Shown here piece after piece: positions 1-8,491 of a stretch of DNA of 64,000 nucleotides (the first letter of the stretch is position 1; the number at the start of each line of letters is the position of its first letter). Source of the DNA: Shewanella algae. GTDB lineage: Bacteria; Pseudomonadota; Gammaproteobacteria; Enterobacterales; Shewanellaceae. The stretch is taken from contig NZ_CP068230.1 in assembly GCF_009183365.2 (NCBI RefSeq), positions 879,001 through 943,000 on the forward strand, read 5' to 3'. Made by a program: the position numbers and the translations under genes. Under the pieces are notes generated by a model. The model searched no databases, was not told the origin of the DNA, and saw only the letters and a program-made list of their open reading frames with translations.

Positions 1-217
1 GCTCGGCGACAGCACGCTTAATGCGATCGATTTCACGGCTGGCTTGCATCTCTTTGGCCATCACATCTGTCAGTTCACGCTTGGCCTTGGTGAGGTGTTT
101 CTCGGCGTCACGGATCTCCTGTTCGAAGATGCGGGTTGAGTTGGCATCCACTATGCTTTGGCCGACTTCGTTGGCCCCACCGCGGAATGCTGTAAGAATT
201 TTGTTCAGTATGCCCAT
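1..217 (-). CDS. PspA/IM30 family protein (YjfJ-like), N-terminal part
   Basis: The gene runs off the left edge; only the first 72 codons are present. The protein begins MGILNKILTAFRGGANEVGQ and continues into a charged alpha-helical stretch (IFEQEIRDAEKHLTKAKREL). That is the N-terminal amphipathic helix plus the start of the coiled coil of PspA/IM30/Vipp1 proteins, which bind and stabilise stressed inner membrane. The start at 217 follows a strong AAGGAG ribosome-binding site. It lies 11 bp downstream of yjfI and is surely co-transcribed with it. The pairing with DUF2170 (YjfI) matches E. coli yjfI-yjfJ, so this is the YjfJ-type paralogue rather than the PspA of the pspABC operon. Family assignment is firm; the exact role is inference. 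Confidence 0.88.
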   Translation of the reverse strand, partial: MGILNKILTAFRGGANEVGQSIVDANSTRIFEQEIRDAEKHLTKAKRELTDVMAKEMQASREIDRIKRAVAE

Positions 218-228
218 GATTTGGCTCC

Positions 229-642
229 TTATTTCAAAAAGTCGACCAGTTCGTCAATGACTTCGAGACAGTTGTCAGACAGGACAGAGAGTTCCTGCTC
301 TATTTCCAGCATGCTCGATTGCAGGGAGAGTGCACCGTAAACCACATACTTATCGTCAATCTTGGCGAATGAAGACAGTGGCATAGGGATGTTGAGTTCC
401 AACATGGTTTCAAACATCTCGGCACGGCGTTCCTGCTTGAGTTCATCCTCTCCCCAGAGATAACTGATGCAGAGGATTTGGTTTTCCGTTACCGAAACAA
501 ATACGGGGATCTCTTCACGGCCAACCACATTGACCTGCAACACTTCTACATCCCCTTCAATGGGGTAACAGTCAAACTGGAACCCAGTAGAGCTGTTGTC
601 GCCAAGTCCATTTAAATGATTGGCAATAGTGTGAATATTCAT
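229..642 (-). CDS. yjfI: YjfI family protein (DUF2170)
   Basis: A small acidic cytoplasmic protein (137 residues from the start chosen here) without membrane segments or signal peptide. It resembles E. coli YjfI (DUF2170), whose biochemical role is unknown but which is repeatedly found beside PspA-like proteins. A start 18 bp further upstream (660) is possible. The ATG at 642 is preferred because AGAGGAC lies at the right distance from it, and because the 660 start would place the operator palindrome 656-668 across the start codon. It is the first gene of a unit continuing into the pspA-like gene. A promoter with two copies of an inverted operator lies just upstream. Confidence 0.82.
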   Translation of the reverse strand: MNIHTIANHLNGLGDNSSTGFQFDCYPIEGDVEVLQVNVVGREEIPVFVSVTENQILCISYLWGEDELKQERRAEMFETMLELNIPMPLSSFAKIDDKYVVYGALSLQSSMLEIEQELSVLSDNCLEVIDELVDFLK

Positions 643-655
643 ATTTGTCCTCTTT

Positions 656-668
656 GACATATTATGTC
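656..668. promoter_or_regulatory. 13-bp palindromic operator, copy A
   Basis: The sequence GACATATTATGTC is an exact inverted repeat around its central base. It is the reverse complement of the copies at 690-702 and 4524-4536. It sits just upstream of the preferred yjfI start, where a bound protein could block transcription. The regulator is not known to me. Confidence 0.6.
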
Positions 669-676
669 TGCGTTTA

Positions 677-704
677 AAGATAACACCGAGACATAATATG
701 TCAA
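677..704 (-). promoter_or_regulatory. Predicted sigma-70 promoter of yjfI-pspA
   Basis: Read on the minus strand, TTGACA (699-704) is followed after 16 bp by TATCTT (677-682), a good -35/-10 pair. The -35 box overlaps the palindrome 690-702 and the second palindrome 656-668 lies downstream of the -10. That geometry suits repression. Prediction from sequence only. Confidence 0.55.
690..702. promoter_or_regulatory. 13-bp palindromic operator, copy B
   Basis: GACATAATATGTC, 34 bp from copy A and overlapping the predicted -35 element of the yjfI promoter. Identical to the copy at 4524-4536 in front of the lipoprotein gene. Confidence 0.6.
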
Positions 705-721
705 GCGTTATCTTTGCCTGT

Positions 722-2449
722 TTAAAAGGTTGCTACACCCTGTTCATCTGTCCATGCCTGCAGGTGGTAGTAATACAGCTGCAGCGAGCCTATGGTGTTG
801 GGCTGAACCTGGTCCATCTTAGTGTAAAACTGTTTCGGAAACTCGAAGGCTCCGCGAATAAGCCCGGGCGTCAACCAGTCATCCTCTACCGGCAGTTGCT
901 GCATCTGCTGCAGCCGGCTCTTGGCGTCCTGGCCATTGAGTGTCCCTATGGTCCAGCCCCATTCGCCAAAGCTGGGCACATTGTGGTGATACTGATTCAC
1001 CTTGAATCCCGCCAGTGCCAGGGTCTTGCCTACAGAGATAAAGGCCTTGGTCGCATGGTAAGGCGAGGTGGACTGTATACTGATGGCCCCATCTGCGCTC
1101 AAAAGTTCCCTGAGTTTTTTATAAAACAGGTCTGAATAGAGCTTATTGAGATCCGGATGTGAGGGATCAGGCAGATCCACTATGATGGCATCGTACTTAT
1201 CGCCGCGGGCCAGCAAGCGGTCGACACCGTTAAAGGCATCGTCGAAAACCATTTCCACCCTGGGATCGGCAAAGGCGTTGCCGTTGAGGCCGAGCAATGC
1301 TGTCCTGAGATCTTCCGGTACTTCAGCCCCGGGTTCTTTGAACAGTTTGACCATCTCGGCATCGAGATCCACCAGAGTGACCTGCTTGGGTTGCCATTTC
1401 AGTAGCTGTTTCAAGCCCAATCCATCACCGCCGCCTATGATCAACACCTTGTCGTGACGGGCACTGGCAGCCAGAGTCGGATGTACCAGAAAGGCGTGAT
1501 AGATATGCTCATCGCTGGAGGAGAACTGCAGCCGGCCATTGATATAGAGGGAGTAAACAGGCGGCAGATGGTTACCCATCAGGCGCTTGGTCAGTGTCAG
1601 TTGCTGAAACCGGGTAGCCTTGGCATAGACCACCTTGTCTTGATACAGGAGGTTGTTGAATCCTTGCTCCCAGGTCGGCCCCTTGATGGCCAGCATCAGC
1701 AGCACTCCTGTGGCCAGTACGTGTGCCGCCAGTAACCAGTTGGCGGCGCGGATCCTGTCCCTGAAGCGGATGATAAAGATAAACCCGGCCAGGAGGTTAA
1801 AGGCGGCGGTCATGGCTGCAGCCAGCTGGATATCCAGCGCCAGCATAAAGCCGACCCAGAGCGCCGCACCCACACCAGCACCTATATAGTCGGCGCCATA
1901 AATGGTGCCGGCATTGTGCAGCAGGTGTTCATCGGACAGTGCCTGACGCACCCTGGCAATGAGCGGGATCTCCATGCCTATCATCAAACCGAGCAACACA
2001 CCCCAGAAATAGGGCAGGTAGCGGGACAACTCCTGAAAACGGCCGATAAAGCCACCCTGAGGCAGATGATCCGGCGGTAGCCCCAGAGTTCGTCCTATCA
2101 GTTCCGGTAGCTCGTGGCCAAAGCCGATGACGGCCGCGGTGATCAGAATCGCCAGTGAGCCCAGCAAGGCGACAGTTAATTCCAATACTGCAAAGCCGCT
2201 GAAGGCGCACTTTATCTTGCGGGCGGCAAAGGCCCCCAAGCCCATGGAGACTATCATCAAGCCTATCATGGTGTAGATGGCCGCCTCGAGGGCGCCCAAA
2301 ATGCGCCCGGCATAATGGGAAAGCAGGTATTCGTATATCAGACCACAGGCCGCCAGTACCCCCATGATCCCCAGAAGCAAGGCATCATCGAGGGCACCTA
2401 AGTGACGTCTGTTGGGCTCTTGGGTGTTGGTGTGACTACTTAATGCCAC
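722..2449 (-). CDS. Membrane-anchored polyamine aminopropyltransferase (spermidine synthase-like)
   Basis: A 575-residue two-part protein. The N-terminal ~250 residues are very hydrophobic with about seven membrane segments (from LLGIMGVLAACGLIYEYLL onward). The C-terminal half is a spermidine synthase fold. It has the S-adenosylmethionine-type nucleotide site (VLIIGGGDGLGL, then VTLVDLDAEMV) and the catalytic-loop sequence DAIIVDLPDPSHPDLNKLYS. The family transfers an aminopropyl group from decarboxylated SAM to a polyamine. The membrane-fused form is common beside DUF350 and PspA-like genes. The start lies 4 bp after the stop of the DUF350 gene, so the two are co-transcribed. True substrate unknown; it need not be putrescine. 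Confidence 0.85.
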   Translation of the reverse strand: MALSSHTNTQEPNRRHLGALDDALLLGIMGVLAACGLIYEYLLSHYAGRILGALEAAIYTMIGLMIVSMGLGAFAARKIKCAFSGFAVLELTVALLGSLAILITAAVIGFGHELPELIGRTLGLPPDHLPQGGFIGRFQELSRYLPYFWGVLLGLMIGMEIPLIARVRQALSDEHLLHNAGTIYGADYIGAGVGAALWVGFMLALDIQLAAAMTAAFNLLAGFIFIIRFRDRIRAANWLLAAHVLATGVLLMLAIKGPTWEQGFNNLLYQDKVVYAKATRFQQLTLTKRLMGNHLPPVYSLYINGRLQFSSSDEHIYHAFLVHPTLAASARHDKVLIIGGGDGLGLKQLLKWQPKQVTLVDLDAEMVKLFKEPGAEVPEDLRTALLGLNGNAFADPRVEMVFDDAFNGVDRLLARGDKYDAIIVDLPDPSHPDLNKLYSDLFYKKLRELLSADGAISIQSTSPYHATKAFISVGKTLALAGFKVNQYHHNVPSFGEWGWTIGTLNGQDAKSRLQQMQQLPVEDDWLTPGLIRGAFEFPKQFYTKMDQVQPNTIGSLQLYYYHLQAWTDEQGVATF

Positions 2450-2453
2450 GGGA

Positions 2454-3359
2454 TCAGGCCATCAAAGCGGTGAGGATCAGCGCAACCGCTATGCTGATCG
2501 CCATTTCAACTGCGGCCAAGCCTATGTTGTGCTGCTTCTCCACCTCATCGGCGAGGTCAATTTTTGCCAGCACCAGGAGTTTGACCAGGGGCAGCAACAG
2601 GCTCAGTACCACCAACATAATGAAGGAGAACACCAGCCAGCCAAGGGCGTTGGTGACATAGGCTTCAGGGCTGAAGACGATAAAGTGACTGGCGGCATTG
2701 AAGCTCAGTGCCATGGCGATCATCGCCCCGGCATGACGTATCGCCAGGGCGGTATTTCCCTGCGCCAGCGCCTGCTGCATTGAGCTGTCCTGGTTGCGGG
2801 CGGCGTAGCGATTCTCTCTGAGGCGGGTCAGCAACACCAGCATCAATTGAGAAATAGCGAAGGCGCTGAGGATGGCAATAAAGGTATCCAGGGTCAGATC
2901 TTCGGCCCACAGCAGTACGGCGCGGATAATAATCGCAGTGGCGATAGCGGCCGAGGCATCGACTATGGCAACCGACACATTGCCTTTGAGCACCAGGGCG
3001 TTCTTGTCGATATTATTCAAGGCGATTTTATCGTGCAAAAAGCGCCCCAGTTTGATCAGCACTAGCCCAAACAGGCCATAGGCGCTCATGCCGATGGCTT
3101 CCTGCAGATAACTGTGAGCGGCGGCGCCGGTAATGGCGCCGGTCAGCACGATACCCAGTGCCGCCACAGCGCCGGCGGTGCTGATGCCGAAGGCGAAGTT
3201 GTCTCTGACCGCCAGCTCTTCACTGCTGTTTACCCGAACACTCCATCCCTGCAGGTAGCGGGTCAGAGTGAGCAGTACCACGGCGATAGAAAGGTCGATG
3301 GCGAGTATGACGGCCAGTTCCTGAGTGATGCCGAATTCCTGAAATAGAGTCATGTTCAT
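2454..3359 (-). CDS. DUF350 inner-membrane protein (YjfL-like)
   Basis: A 301-residue integral membrane protein with about eight hydrophobic segments. It is built of two similar halves, each with paired helices and a conserved AFGISTAGAVAALG-type stretch, as expected of tandem DUF350 domains (E. coli YjfL carries this domain). The function of DUF350 is not established. Genomic association with PspA-like proteins, spermidine synthase and glutathionylspermidine-synthase-like enzymes points to an envelope or polyamine role. It lies between the lipoprotein gene (25 bp upstream) and the spermidine synthase gene (4 bp downstream) on the same strand. Confidence 0.82.
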   Translation of the reverse strand: MNMTLFQEFGITQELAVILAIDLSIAVVLLTLTRYLQGWSVRVNSSEELAVRDNFAFGISTAGAVAALGIVLTGAITGAAAHSYLQEAIGMSAYGLFGLVLIKLGRFLHDKIALNNIDKNALVLKGNVSVAIVDASAAIATAIIIRAVLLWAEDLTLDTFIAILSAFAISQLMLVLLTRLRENRYAARNQDSSMQQALAQGNTALAIRHAGAMIAMALSFNAASHFIVFSPEAYVTNALGWLVFSFIMLVVLSLLLPLVKLLVLAKIDLADEVEKQHNIGLAAVEMAISIAVALILTALMA

Positions 3360-3384
3360 TCCTTAAGTTGTGATCCTGGCTGAG

Positions 3385-4335
3385 TTATTTGCCCCGGCTG
3401 ACACCACGGCTGGTGCGACTGCCAGAATTACGGAAACTGCTGTCTTTAGAGTAATTAGAGCGAAACTTGCTGGCCGTTTGCCCACTGCTGGATGGCTTGG
3501 GTGCGGCGCTGCTCTGACGAGAGAGGGCGCTTGAGCCGGAGCGGGACTTGGCATAAGGGCTGTCAAAGCGTTTGCCTTGAGAGTCGAAACGTTTTTTGGT
3601 GCGCTCATAGACCTGGGTTTGGGCTTTAGCCTGCTTGGGGGAGGTATAGCGATAGCGCCCCACATCATTGTAGTAGCTGTAATCCCTGCCTCTGGACCAG
3701 TTGTCATAATAAACAGGCCTGTGGAACAGGTTGGAAAACATGGAGTACATGCCATACCAGGCCCAAAAGGACATGCCGTTGGAATCGGTTTGCCACTGGC
3801 CATAGGCGGGGTTACCCACTAACTGGCTGCCGGCACCAAAGTCTTCCGAGCCATTGGCCAGGGTTGAAGCCTCGCGGCTGATGGCGTTGACCCTGGCGAG
3901 TTTGCCCTCTGACATATCGGCAATCACATTGACGGGATCTGAAAGCATGTCGTTGAACAGGCTGGAGTCCAGCGCTTGATAGAGGTTGTTTCCCTCTTCC
4001 AACTGTTGGTCAAGATTGACAAAGTTGCTCGCCACCTTGGCGTCTTTCACCCTGCTTTCCAGTGACTTGTACAGTGGTCCCTTACTGGTGGCATCCAGTG
4101 TCAGTTGTTCCACCAGCGGCTGTAGCTCCGGCCGCTGCTGCGCCAGAATTTGACCATACTGTTTGAGTAAGATGCCATTGCGCAGCTGGTCTTTGTCCAG
4201 CATCTGGCCGAGTTTTTCCAGACGTTGGTCATTCAGCTGTTGCAACTGGGCAATCTGCTCGGGTCTGTCGTCACCGCAGGCTGTCAGTGATAACAGCATC
4301 AGCAGACTGAGAATACGGATCAGCATTCCTGCCAT
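3385..4335 (-). CDS. Putative lipoprotein with basic, Ser-rich tail
   Basis: A 316-residue predicted lipoprotein. A short hydrophobic signal (MLIRILSLLMLLSLTAC) ends in a lipobox, and the mature protein starts CGDDRPEQ. The middle is helical and rich in Gln and Leu. A Trp/Tyr-rich patch (around WQTDSNGMSFWAWYGMYSMFSN) follows. The last ~90 residues are low-complexity Ser/Lys/Arg. The start at 4335 is chosen over an in-frame ATG at 4371 because GGAG precedes it and it gives a clean signal peptide. It heads the minus-strand unit lipoprotein-DUF350-spermidine synthase. I do not recognise a named family. Confidence 0.7.
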   Translation of the reverse strand: MAGMLIRILSLLMLLSLTACGDDRPEQIAQLQQLNDQRLEKLGQMLDKDQLRNGILLKQYGQILAQQRPELQPLVEQLTLDATSKGPLYKSLESRVKDAKVASNFVNLDQQLEEGNNLYQALDSSLFNDMLSDPVNVIADMSEGKLARVNAISREASTLANGSEDFGAGSQLVGNPAYGQWQTDSNGMSFWAWYGMYSMFSNLFHRPVYYDNWSRGRDYSYYNDVGRYRYTSPKQAKAQTQVYERTKKRFDSQGKRFDSPYAKSRSGSSALSRQSSAAPKPSSSGQTASKFRSNYSKDSSFRNSGSRTSRGVSRGK

Positions 4336-4523
4336 GTTTTCTCCATTATGATAAGCACTTGAGCCCGGCAAACGCTGCTAAAACCTCTGGTCCCCGTAGG
4401 CCGTCAGTGCAAGTTGGTGTAATCTGTGCACAGAGTATCACCCACAAGAATTGGGGTGAAGTCAGAATCATCTGCATCGGCCGGTTAAAATCCATGTCGA
4501 GCGGACGTTTGTGCGGCAAAGAT

Positions 4524-4536
4524 GACATAATATGTC
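4524..4536. promoter_or_regulatory. 13-bp palindromic operator, copy C
   Basis: GACATAATATGTC, identical to the copy at 690-702. It overlaps the predicted -10 of the lipoprotein-DUF350-speE unit on the minus strand and lies 36 bp upstream of the glnE start on the plus strand. Confidence 0.6.
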
Positions 4537-4555
4537 TAAATGGTCTTGAATACAA
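4527..4555 (-). promoter_or_regulatory. Predicted sigma-70 promoter of the lipoprotein-DUF350-speE unit
   Basis: On the minus strand TTGTAT (4550-4555) is followed after 17 bp by TATTAT (4527-4532). The -10 is embedded in operator copy C. A transcript from here would have a leader of about 180 nt before the lipoprotein start. Prediction only. Confidence 0.45.
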
Positions 4556-4571
4556 TCGAACAGGGATAACT

Positions 4572-7427
4572 ATGGAATTGGGGTGTGACAGTCAAAAGCC
4601 GTTTTCCGAGTTGCTGTGCAAACAGGCCGGTAAGCATTGGCATCTGCTGGTGGAGCGCTGGCCTGAGGTGGTTACCGAGCTCAGCCTCATAGAGCAGCAG
4701 GAGCTGCAACGGGTTATGGGCTTGAGTGATTATGTTGCCACTCAGCTGTGCCGCCACCCTGAATGGATTGCCCCCTTCTTTAGCGGCCAGCTCACTCGCC
4801 TGGATAGACAAGACTTTGCCGACGAAATCCAATCCCTGCTCGACCCTGTCACCCAGGAAGAAACCGCCAAGTCAGTGCTGCGAAACTATCGCAACCGGCA
4901 AATGGTGCGCCTCGCCTGGCGCGACTTCATGGGTTATAGCCCGCTGCAGGAGTCACTGCTCGATCTCTCTGTATTGGCAGAGGCACTGATAATTGGCGCC
5001 AGAGACTGGCTCTATCGCGAAATGTGCCAGAGTCTGGGAACCCCTTGTGACTGCGACGGCAAGCCACAACCTTTGATGATCCTGGGGATGGGTAAGCTGG
5101 GCGGCCGTGAGCTGAACTTCTCATCTGATATCGACTTGATCTTTACCTTTCCGGAACACGGTGAGACCCAGGGCGGTCGGCGCAGCCTGGATAACCAGCA
5201 GTTCTTTATCCGCATGGGGCAACGCCTGGTCAATCTGCTGGGGCAGGTCACAGTTGACGGCTTTGTGTTTCGGGTCGACATGCGTTTGCGCCCCTATGGC
5301 GAGAGTGGCCCGCTGGTGGTCAGCTATAGCGCCCTTGAGGATTATTATCAGGAACAGGGGCGTGATTGGGAGCGTTACGCCATGGTCAAAGCCCGCGCGC
5401 TTGGTCCCTGGACTCAATACTCGGATGAGCTTCACGACCTGCTACGTCCCTTTGTTTACCGGCGTTATATCGACTTTTCCGCCATAGATTCCTTAAGGCG
5501 GATGAAGCGCCTGATTGCCCAGGAAGTGCGGCGGCGCCAGCTCAAGGACAACATCAAACTCGGTGCCGGCGGTATCCGCGAAGTGGAGTTCGTGGTGCAG
5601 AGTTTTCAACTTATCCGCGGCGGCCGGGAGCCGGCGCTGCGCAGTCAAAGCTTGTTCGATGCCATAGATACCCTCTTTAGTTTGGGGCAACTTGAGTACC
5701 TGGCGGTAGATGAACTCAAGCAGAGTTATCTGCTGCTGCGCCGGGTAGAAAACCTGTTGCAGGCCATAGGGGATAAACAGACCCAGACCCTGCCGGATAA
5801 CGGCCTGGATTGGCATCGTCTCTGCTACGCATTGGGGATGGCCAATGAGGCAGAGCTGCGCAGTGAGGTTGAGGCCGCCATGTTCAAGATTCATCGCCAT
5901 TTTCGCGATACCGTCGGCGGTGATGAAGACAATGAGGAGCAAAGTGATAGCTGGGCCTGCCAGCTCTGGGTCTGTGACAGCGAGGAAGACATACAATCGC
6001 TGCTGGCCGAGCGAGGCATAGAAGACAATGAACTCTGGAGCAGTCTGGCTCATTGGCGCGAGACGGTATCACGCCGGGCCATAGGGCCAAGAGGGCGGGA
6101 TACCCTGGATAAGCTGATGCCGAAAATGCTTGAGGAGCTGACGCTGCAGCCCAATCCCGGCAAGGCATTCAAGCCGGTAACCGGCGTACTGGAGCAGATC
6201 CTGACCCGTACCACTTATCTTGAACTTCTGTGTGAAAACCCTGGCGCCCGCCAACAATTGGTGAGCCTGTGTTGTGCCAGTCCCTGGATTGCCCAGCAGC
6301 TGGCGAAATTCCCCATGTTGCTGGATGAACTGATCGATCCGGCGCAGCTTTATGACACCACTTCTCTGGATGACTACGGCAGTGAACTGCGCCAATACCT
6401 GCTGCGGGTTCCGGAAGAGGATATGGAGCAGCAGATGGAGGCGCTCAGGCAGTTCAAACTGTCGCAACAGTTGAAAATTGCCGCCGCGGATGTCACCGGG
6501 GTCTTACCTATCATGCAGGTCAGCGATCACCTGACCTTTCTTGCCGAGGCCATTATAGAGCAAGTGGTGCAACAGGCCTGGCAGCAAATGACAGAGCGCC
6601 ACGGCGTGCCGCCTGGCCTGGCTGACGGGGAGATAGGTTTTGCCGTCGTCGGCTATGGCAAGCTGGGGGGCATTGAGCTGGGCTACGGCTCGGATCTCGA
6701 CCTGGTGTTTCTGCACAATGCCAAGGGCGGCTCGACTGACGGTGACAAGCCGTTGGATGTAGGGCACTTCTATCTCAAACTGGCGCAGCGGATATTACAC
6801 CTGTTTTCCACCCGCACCATGTCGGGCGAGCTTTACGAGGTAGACATGCGCCTACGACCATCGGGCGCCTCCGGGCTCTTGGTCAGTGAAATTGGGCATT
6901 TCGGCGAGTATCAGCAGCAGGAGGCCTGGACTTGGGAACATCAGGCTTTGGTTCGTGCCCGCTTTGTCTTCGGTGATAACGCCTTGGCGCAGGAATTTCA
7001 GGCGGTGCGTGACAGCGTGCTGCGCCAAGCAAGAGACAGGAAACAGCTGGCCAGCGAAGTGCGTGAGATGCGCCTTAAGATGCGCGACCATCTGCTCAAA
7101 GCGCCGCAGGGAATGTTCGATCTTAAACAAAGCGTTGGCGGTATCGCCGATATTGAGTTTATCGCTCAGTATTTGGTGCTGGCCCATGCCCATAAGCACC
7201 CCGAGCTGTGTATCTGGTCTGATAATGTGCGGATTTTTGAGGTGTTGGCCGAGCTTGAACTGCTGCCCTTGATGTCGGCGCAGCATCTGACCCAGGCCTA
7301 TTGCATGCTGAGGGATGAAAACCACAGGTTGACTCTGGCCGGTTTGCCTGGGCTGGTGGCACAGGAAAAAGTGGCGGAGCAGGCCGAACGGGTTAGTAAC
7401 ATCTATGAGCTTATCCTGGGGCAATAG
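4572..7427 (+). CDS. glnE: Bifunctional glutamine synthetase adenylyltransferase/adenylyl-removing enzyme
   Basis: A 951-residue protein, the usual length of GlnE. It attaches AMP to, and removes it from, glutamine synthetase in response to PII and glutamine, in the cytoplasm. Both nucleotidyltransferase domains are visible. The N-terminal half has GMGKLGGRELNFSSDIDLIF and the C-terminal half GYGKLGGIELGYGSDLDLVF; the paired Asp residues of each (DIDL, DLDL) are the metal ligands. The ATG at 4572 is chosen over an upstream in-frame start at 4359 because the family begins near here and the upstream stretch reads through the divergent promoter. It appears monocistronic and ends 77 bp before a diguanylate cyclase gene. 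Confidence 0.96.
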   Translation: MELGCDSQKPFSELLCKQAGKHWHLLVERWPEVVTELSLIEQQELQRVMGLSDYVATQLCRHPEWIAPFFSGQLTRLDRQDFADEIQSLLDPVTQEETAKSVLRNYRNRQMVRLAWRDFMGYSPLQESLLDLSVLAEALIIGARDWLYREMCQSLGTPCDCDGKPQPLMILGMGKLGGRELNFSSDIDLIFTFPEHGETQGGRRSLDNQQFFIRMGQRLVNLLGQVTVDGFVFRVDMRLRPYGESGPLVVSYSALEDYYQEQGRDWERYAMVKARALGPWTQYSDELHDLLRPFVYRRYIDFSAIDSLRRMKRLIAQEVRRRQLKDNIKLGAGGIREVEFVVQSFQLIRGGREPALRSQSLFDAIDTLFSLGQLEYLAVDELKQSYLLLRRVENLLQAIGDKQTQTLPDNGLDWHRLCYALGMANEAELRSEVEAAMFKIHRHFRDTVGGDEDNEEQSDSWACQLWVCDSEEDIQSLLAERGIEDNELWSSLAHWRETVSRRAIGPRGRDTLDKLMPKMLEELTLQPNPGKAFKPVTGVLEQILTRTTYLELLCENPGARQQLVSLCCASPWIAQQLAKFPMLLDELIDPAQLYDTTSLDDYGSELRQYLLRVPEEDMEQQMEALRQFKLSQQLKIAAADVTGVLPIMQVSDHLTFLAEAIIEQVVQQAWQQMTERHGVPPGLADGEIGFAVVGYGKLGGIELGYGSDLDLVFLHNAKGGSTDGDKPLDVGHFYLKLAQRILHLFSTRTMSGELYEVDMRLRPSGASGLLVSEIGHFGEYQQQEAWTWEHQALVRARFVFGDNALAQEFQAVRDSVLRQARDRKQLASEVREMRLKMRDHLLKAPQGMFDLKQSVGGIADIEFIAQYLVLAHAHKHPELCIWSDNVRIFEVLAELELLPLMSAQHLTQAYCMLRDENHRLTLAGLPGLVAQEKVAEQAERVSNIYELILGQ

Positions 7428-7510
7428 TTTACCGGTGCGCTCAGGCTATCTATAGTTAACGGAGAAGTTTTGTCGATTGCTTTGCCTGAAGCCACTGTTG
7501 AGGAATGCCT

Positions 7511-8470
7511 ATGCCAAGACCCCCAAAGCCCTTGGATGAGCCACTAAGGCTGGCTACCCTGCAAGGACTCGGGGTGTTGGATACCGAAGCAGAGGAGCGC
7601 TTTGATCGCATCAGCCGCATGGCGCAGCGACTGTTTGAAGTGCCCATCTGTTTGGTTAGTCTGGTTGATGCCAAACGACAATGGTTCAAGTCCAGCTTAG
7701 GTATCTCCCTCAGGGAGACACCCAGAGATCAGTCGTTTTGTGGTCATGCCATCCTGTCGCCTGAATCCATGCTGATCCCGGATACTCTCAAGGACCCTCG
7801 TTTTGCCGACAACCCTCTGGTTACCGGCGCTCCCCATATCCGCTTTTATGCCGGTTATCCTTTGACTATGCGCAATGGTTGTCGGGTTGGCACCTTCTGC
7901 ATCATAGATGTACGCCCAAGAGAACTGTCCCAGGAAGATAAGCTGTGTCTGGAAGATCTCGGCCATATGGTGGAAAACGAACTGCAGCATATGGAAGAGG
8001 TCTGTCAGGATGAACTCACCGGCGTGGCCAACCGCCGGGGCTTTGAGTTACTGGGGGAGATGGCACTGTCTTCCTGTTGTCGTGAAAGTTTCTACGGCGC
8101 CTTACTGTATCTGGATCTCAACGAATTCAAGCCCATTAATGATACCTATGGTCACAGTGAAGGTGATGCCGTGTTGCAGGCCTTTGCCGCCATGCTGGTG
8201 AGCTGTTTCCGCGAGTCGGATGTGGTAGCCAGGCTTGGAGGTGATGAGTTTGCCGTACTGCTGACCCATTTGCGACCATTGGATGTCAGGGCCATCAAGT
8301 TGAGGTTCCGTAAAGCCTTGGCCGAACTCAACTTCCGCTTGGCAAAACCCTATCAGATCCGTGCCAGCCTCGGAGAAGCCCTATACGATCCGGCCCAACC
8401 CAGGAGCTTGGCCGAGTTGATGGCTCAGGCCGACTGCTTGATGTACCGCAGAAAGCCGGGGCGCGATTAG
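7511..8470 (+). CDS. GAF-GGDEF diguanylate cyclase
   Basis: A soluble 319-residue protein. An N-terminal GAF domain spans about residues 20-150 (SRMAQRLFEVPICLVSLVD and CGHAIL motifs). A GGDEF domain follows, with the intact signature ARLGGDEFAVLL. It should make cyclic di-GMP from two GTP. The RESD placed five residues before GGDEF fits the RxxD inhibitory site, so product inhibition is likely. No membrane segments, so the GAF domain probably senses a cytoplasmic ligand or redox cue. The second of two close ATG codons (7511) is taken as start because GAGG lies seven bases before it. No partner gene is adjacent. Confidence 0.92.
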   Translation: MPRPPKPLDEPLRLATLQGLGVLDTEAEERFDRISRMAQRLFEVPICLVSLVDAKRQWFKSSLGISLRETPRDQSFCGHAILSPESMLIPDTLKDPRFADNPLVTGAPHIRFYAGYPLTMRNGCRVGTFCIIDVRPRELSQEDKLCLEDLGHMVENELQHMEEVCQDELTGVANRRGFELLGEMALSSCCRESFYGALLYLDLNEFKPINDTYGHSEGDAVLQAFAAMLVSCFRESDVVARLGGDEFAVLLTHLRPLDVRAIKLRFRKALAELNFRLAKPYQIRASLGEALYDPAQPRSLAELMAQADCLMYRRKPGRD

Positions 8471-8491
8471 CTGGGTTGGCGTTTTGTTTTC

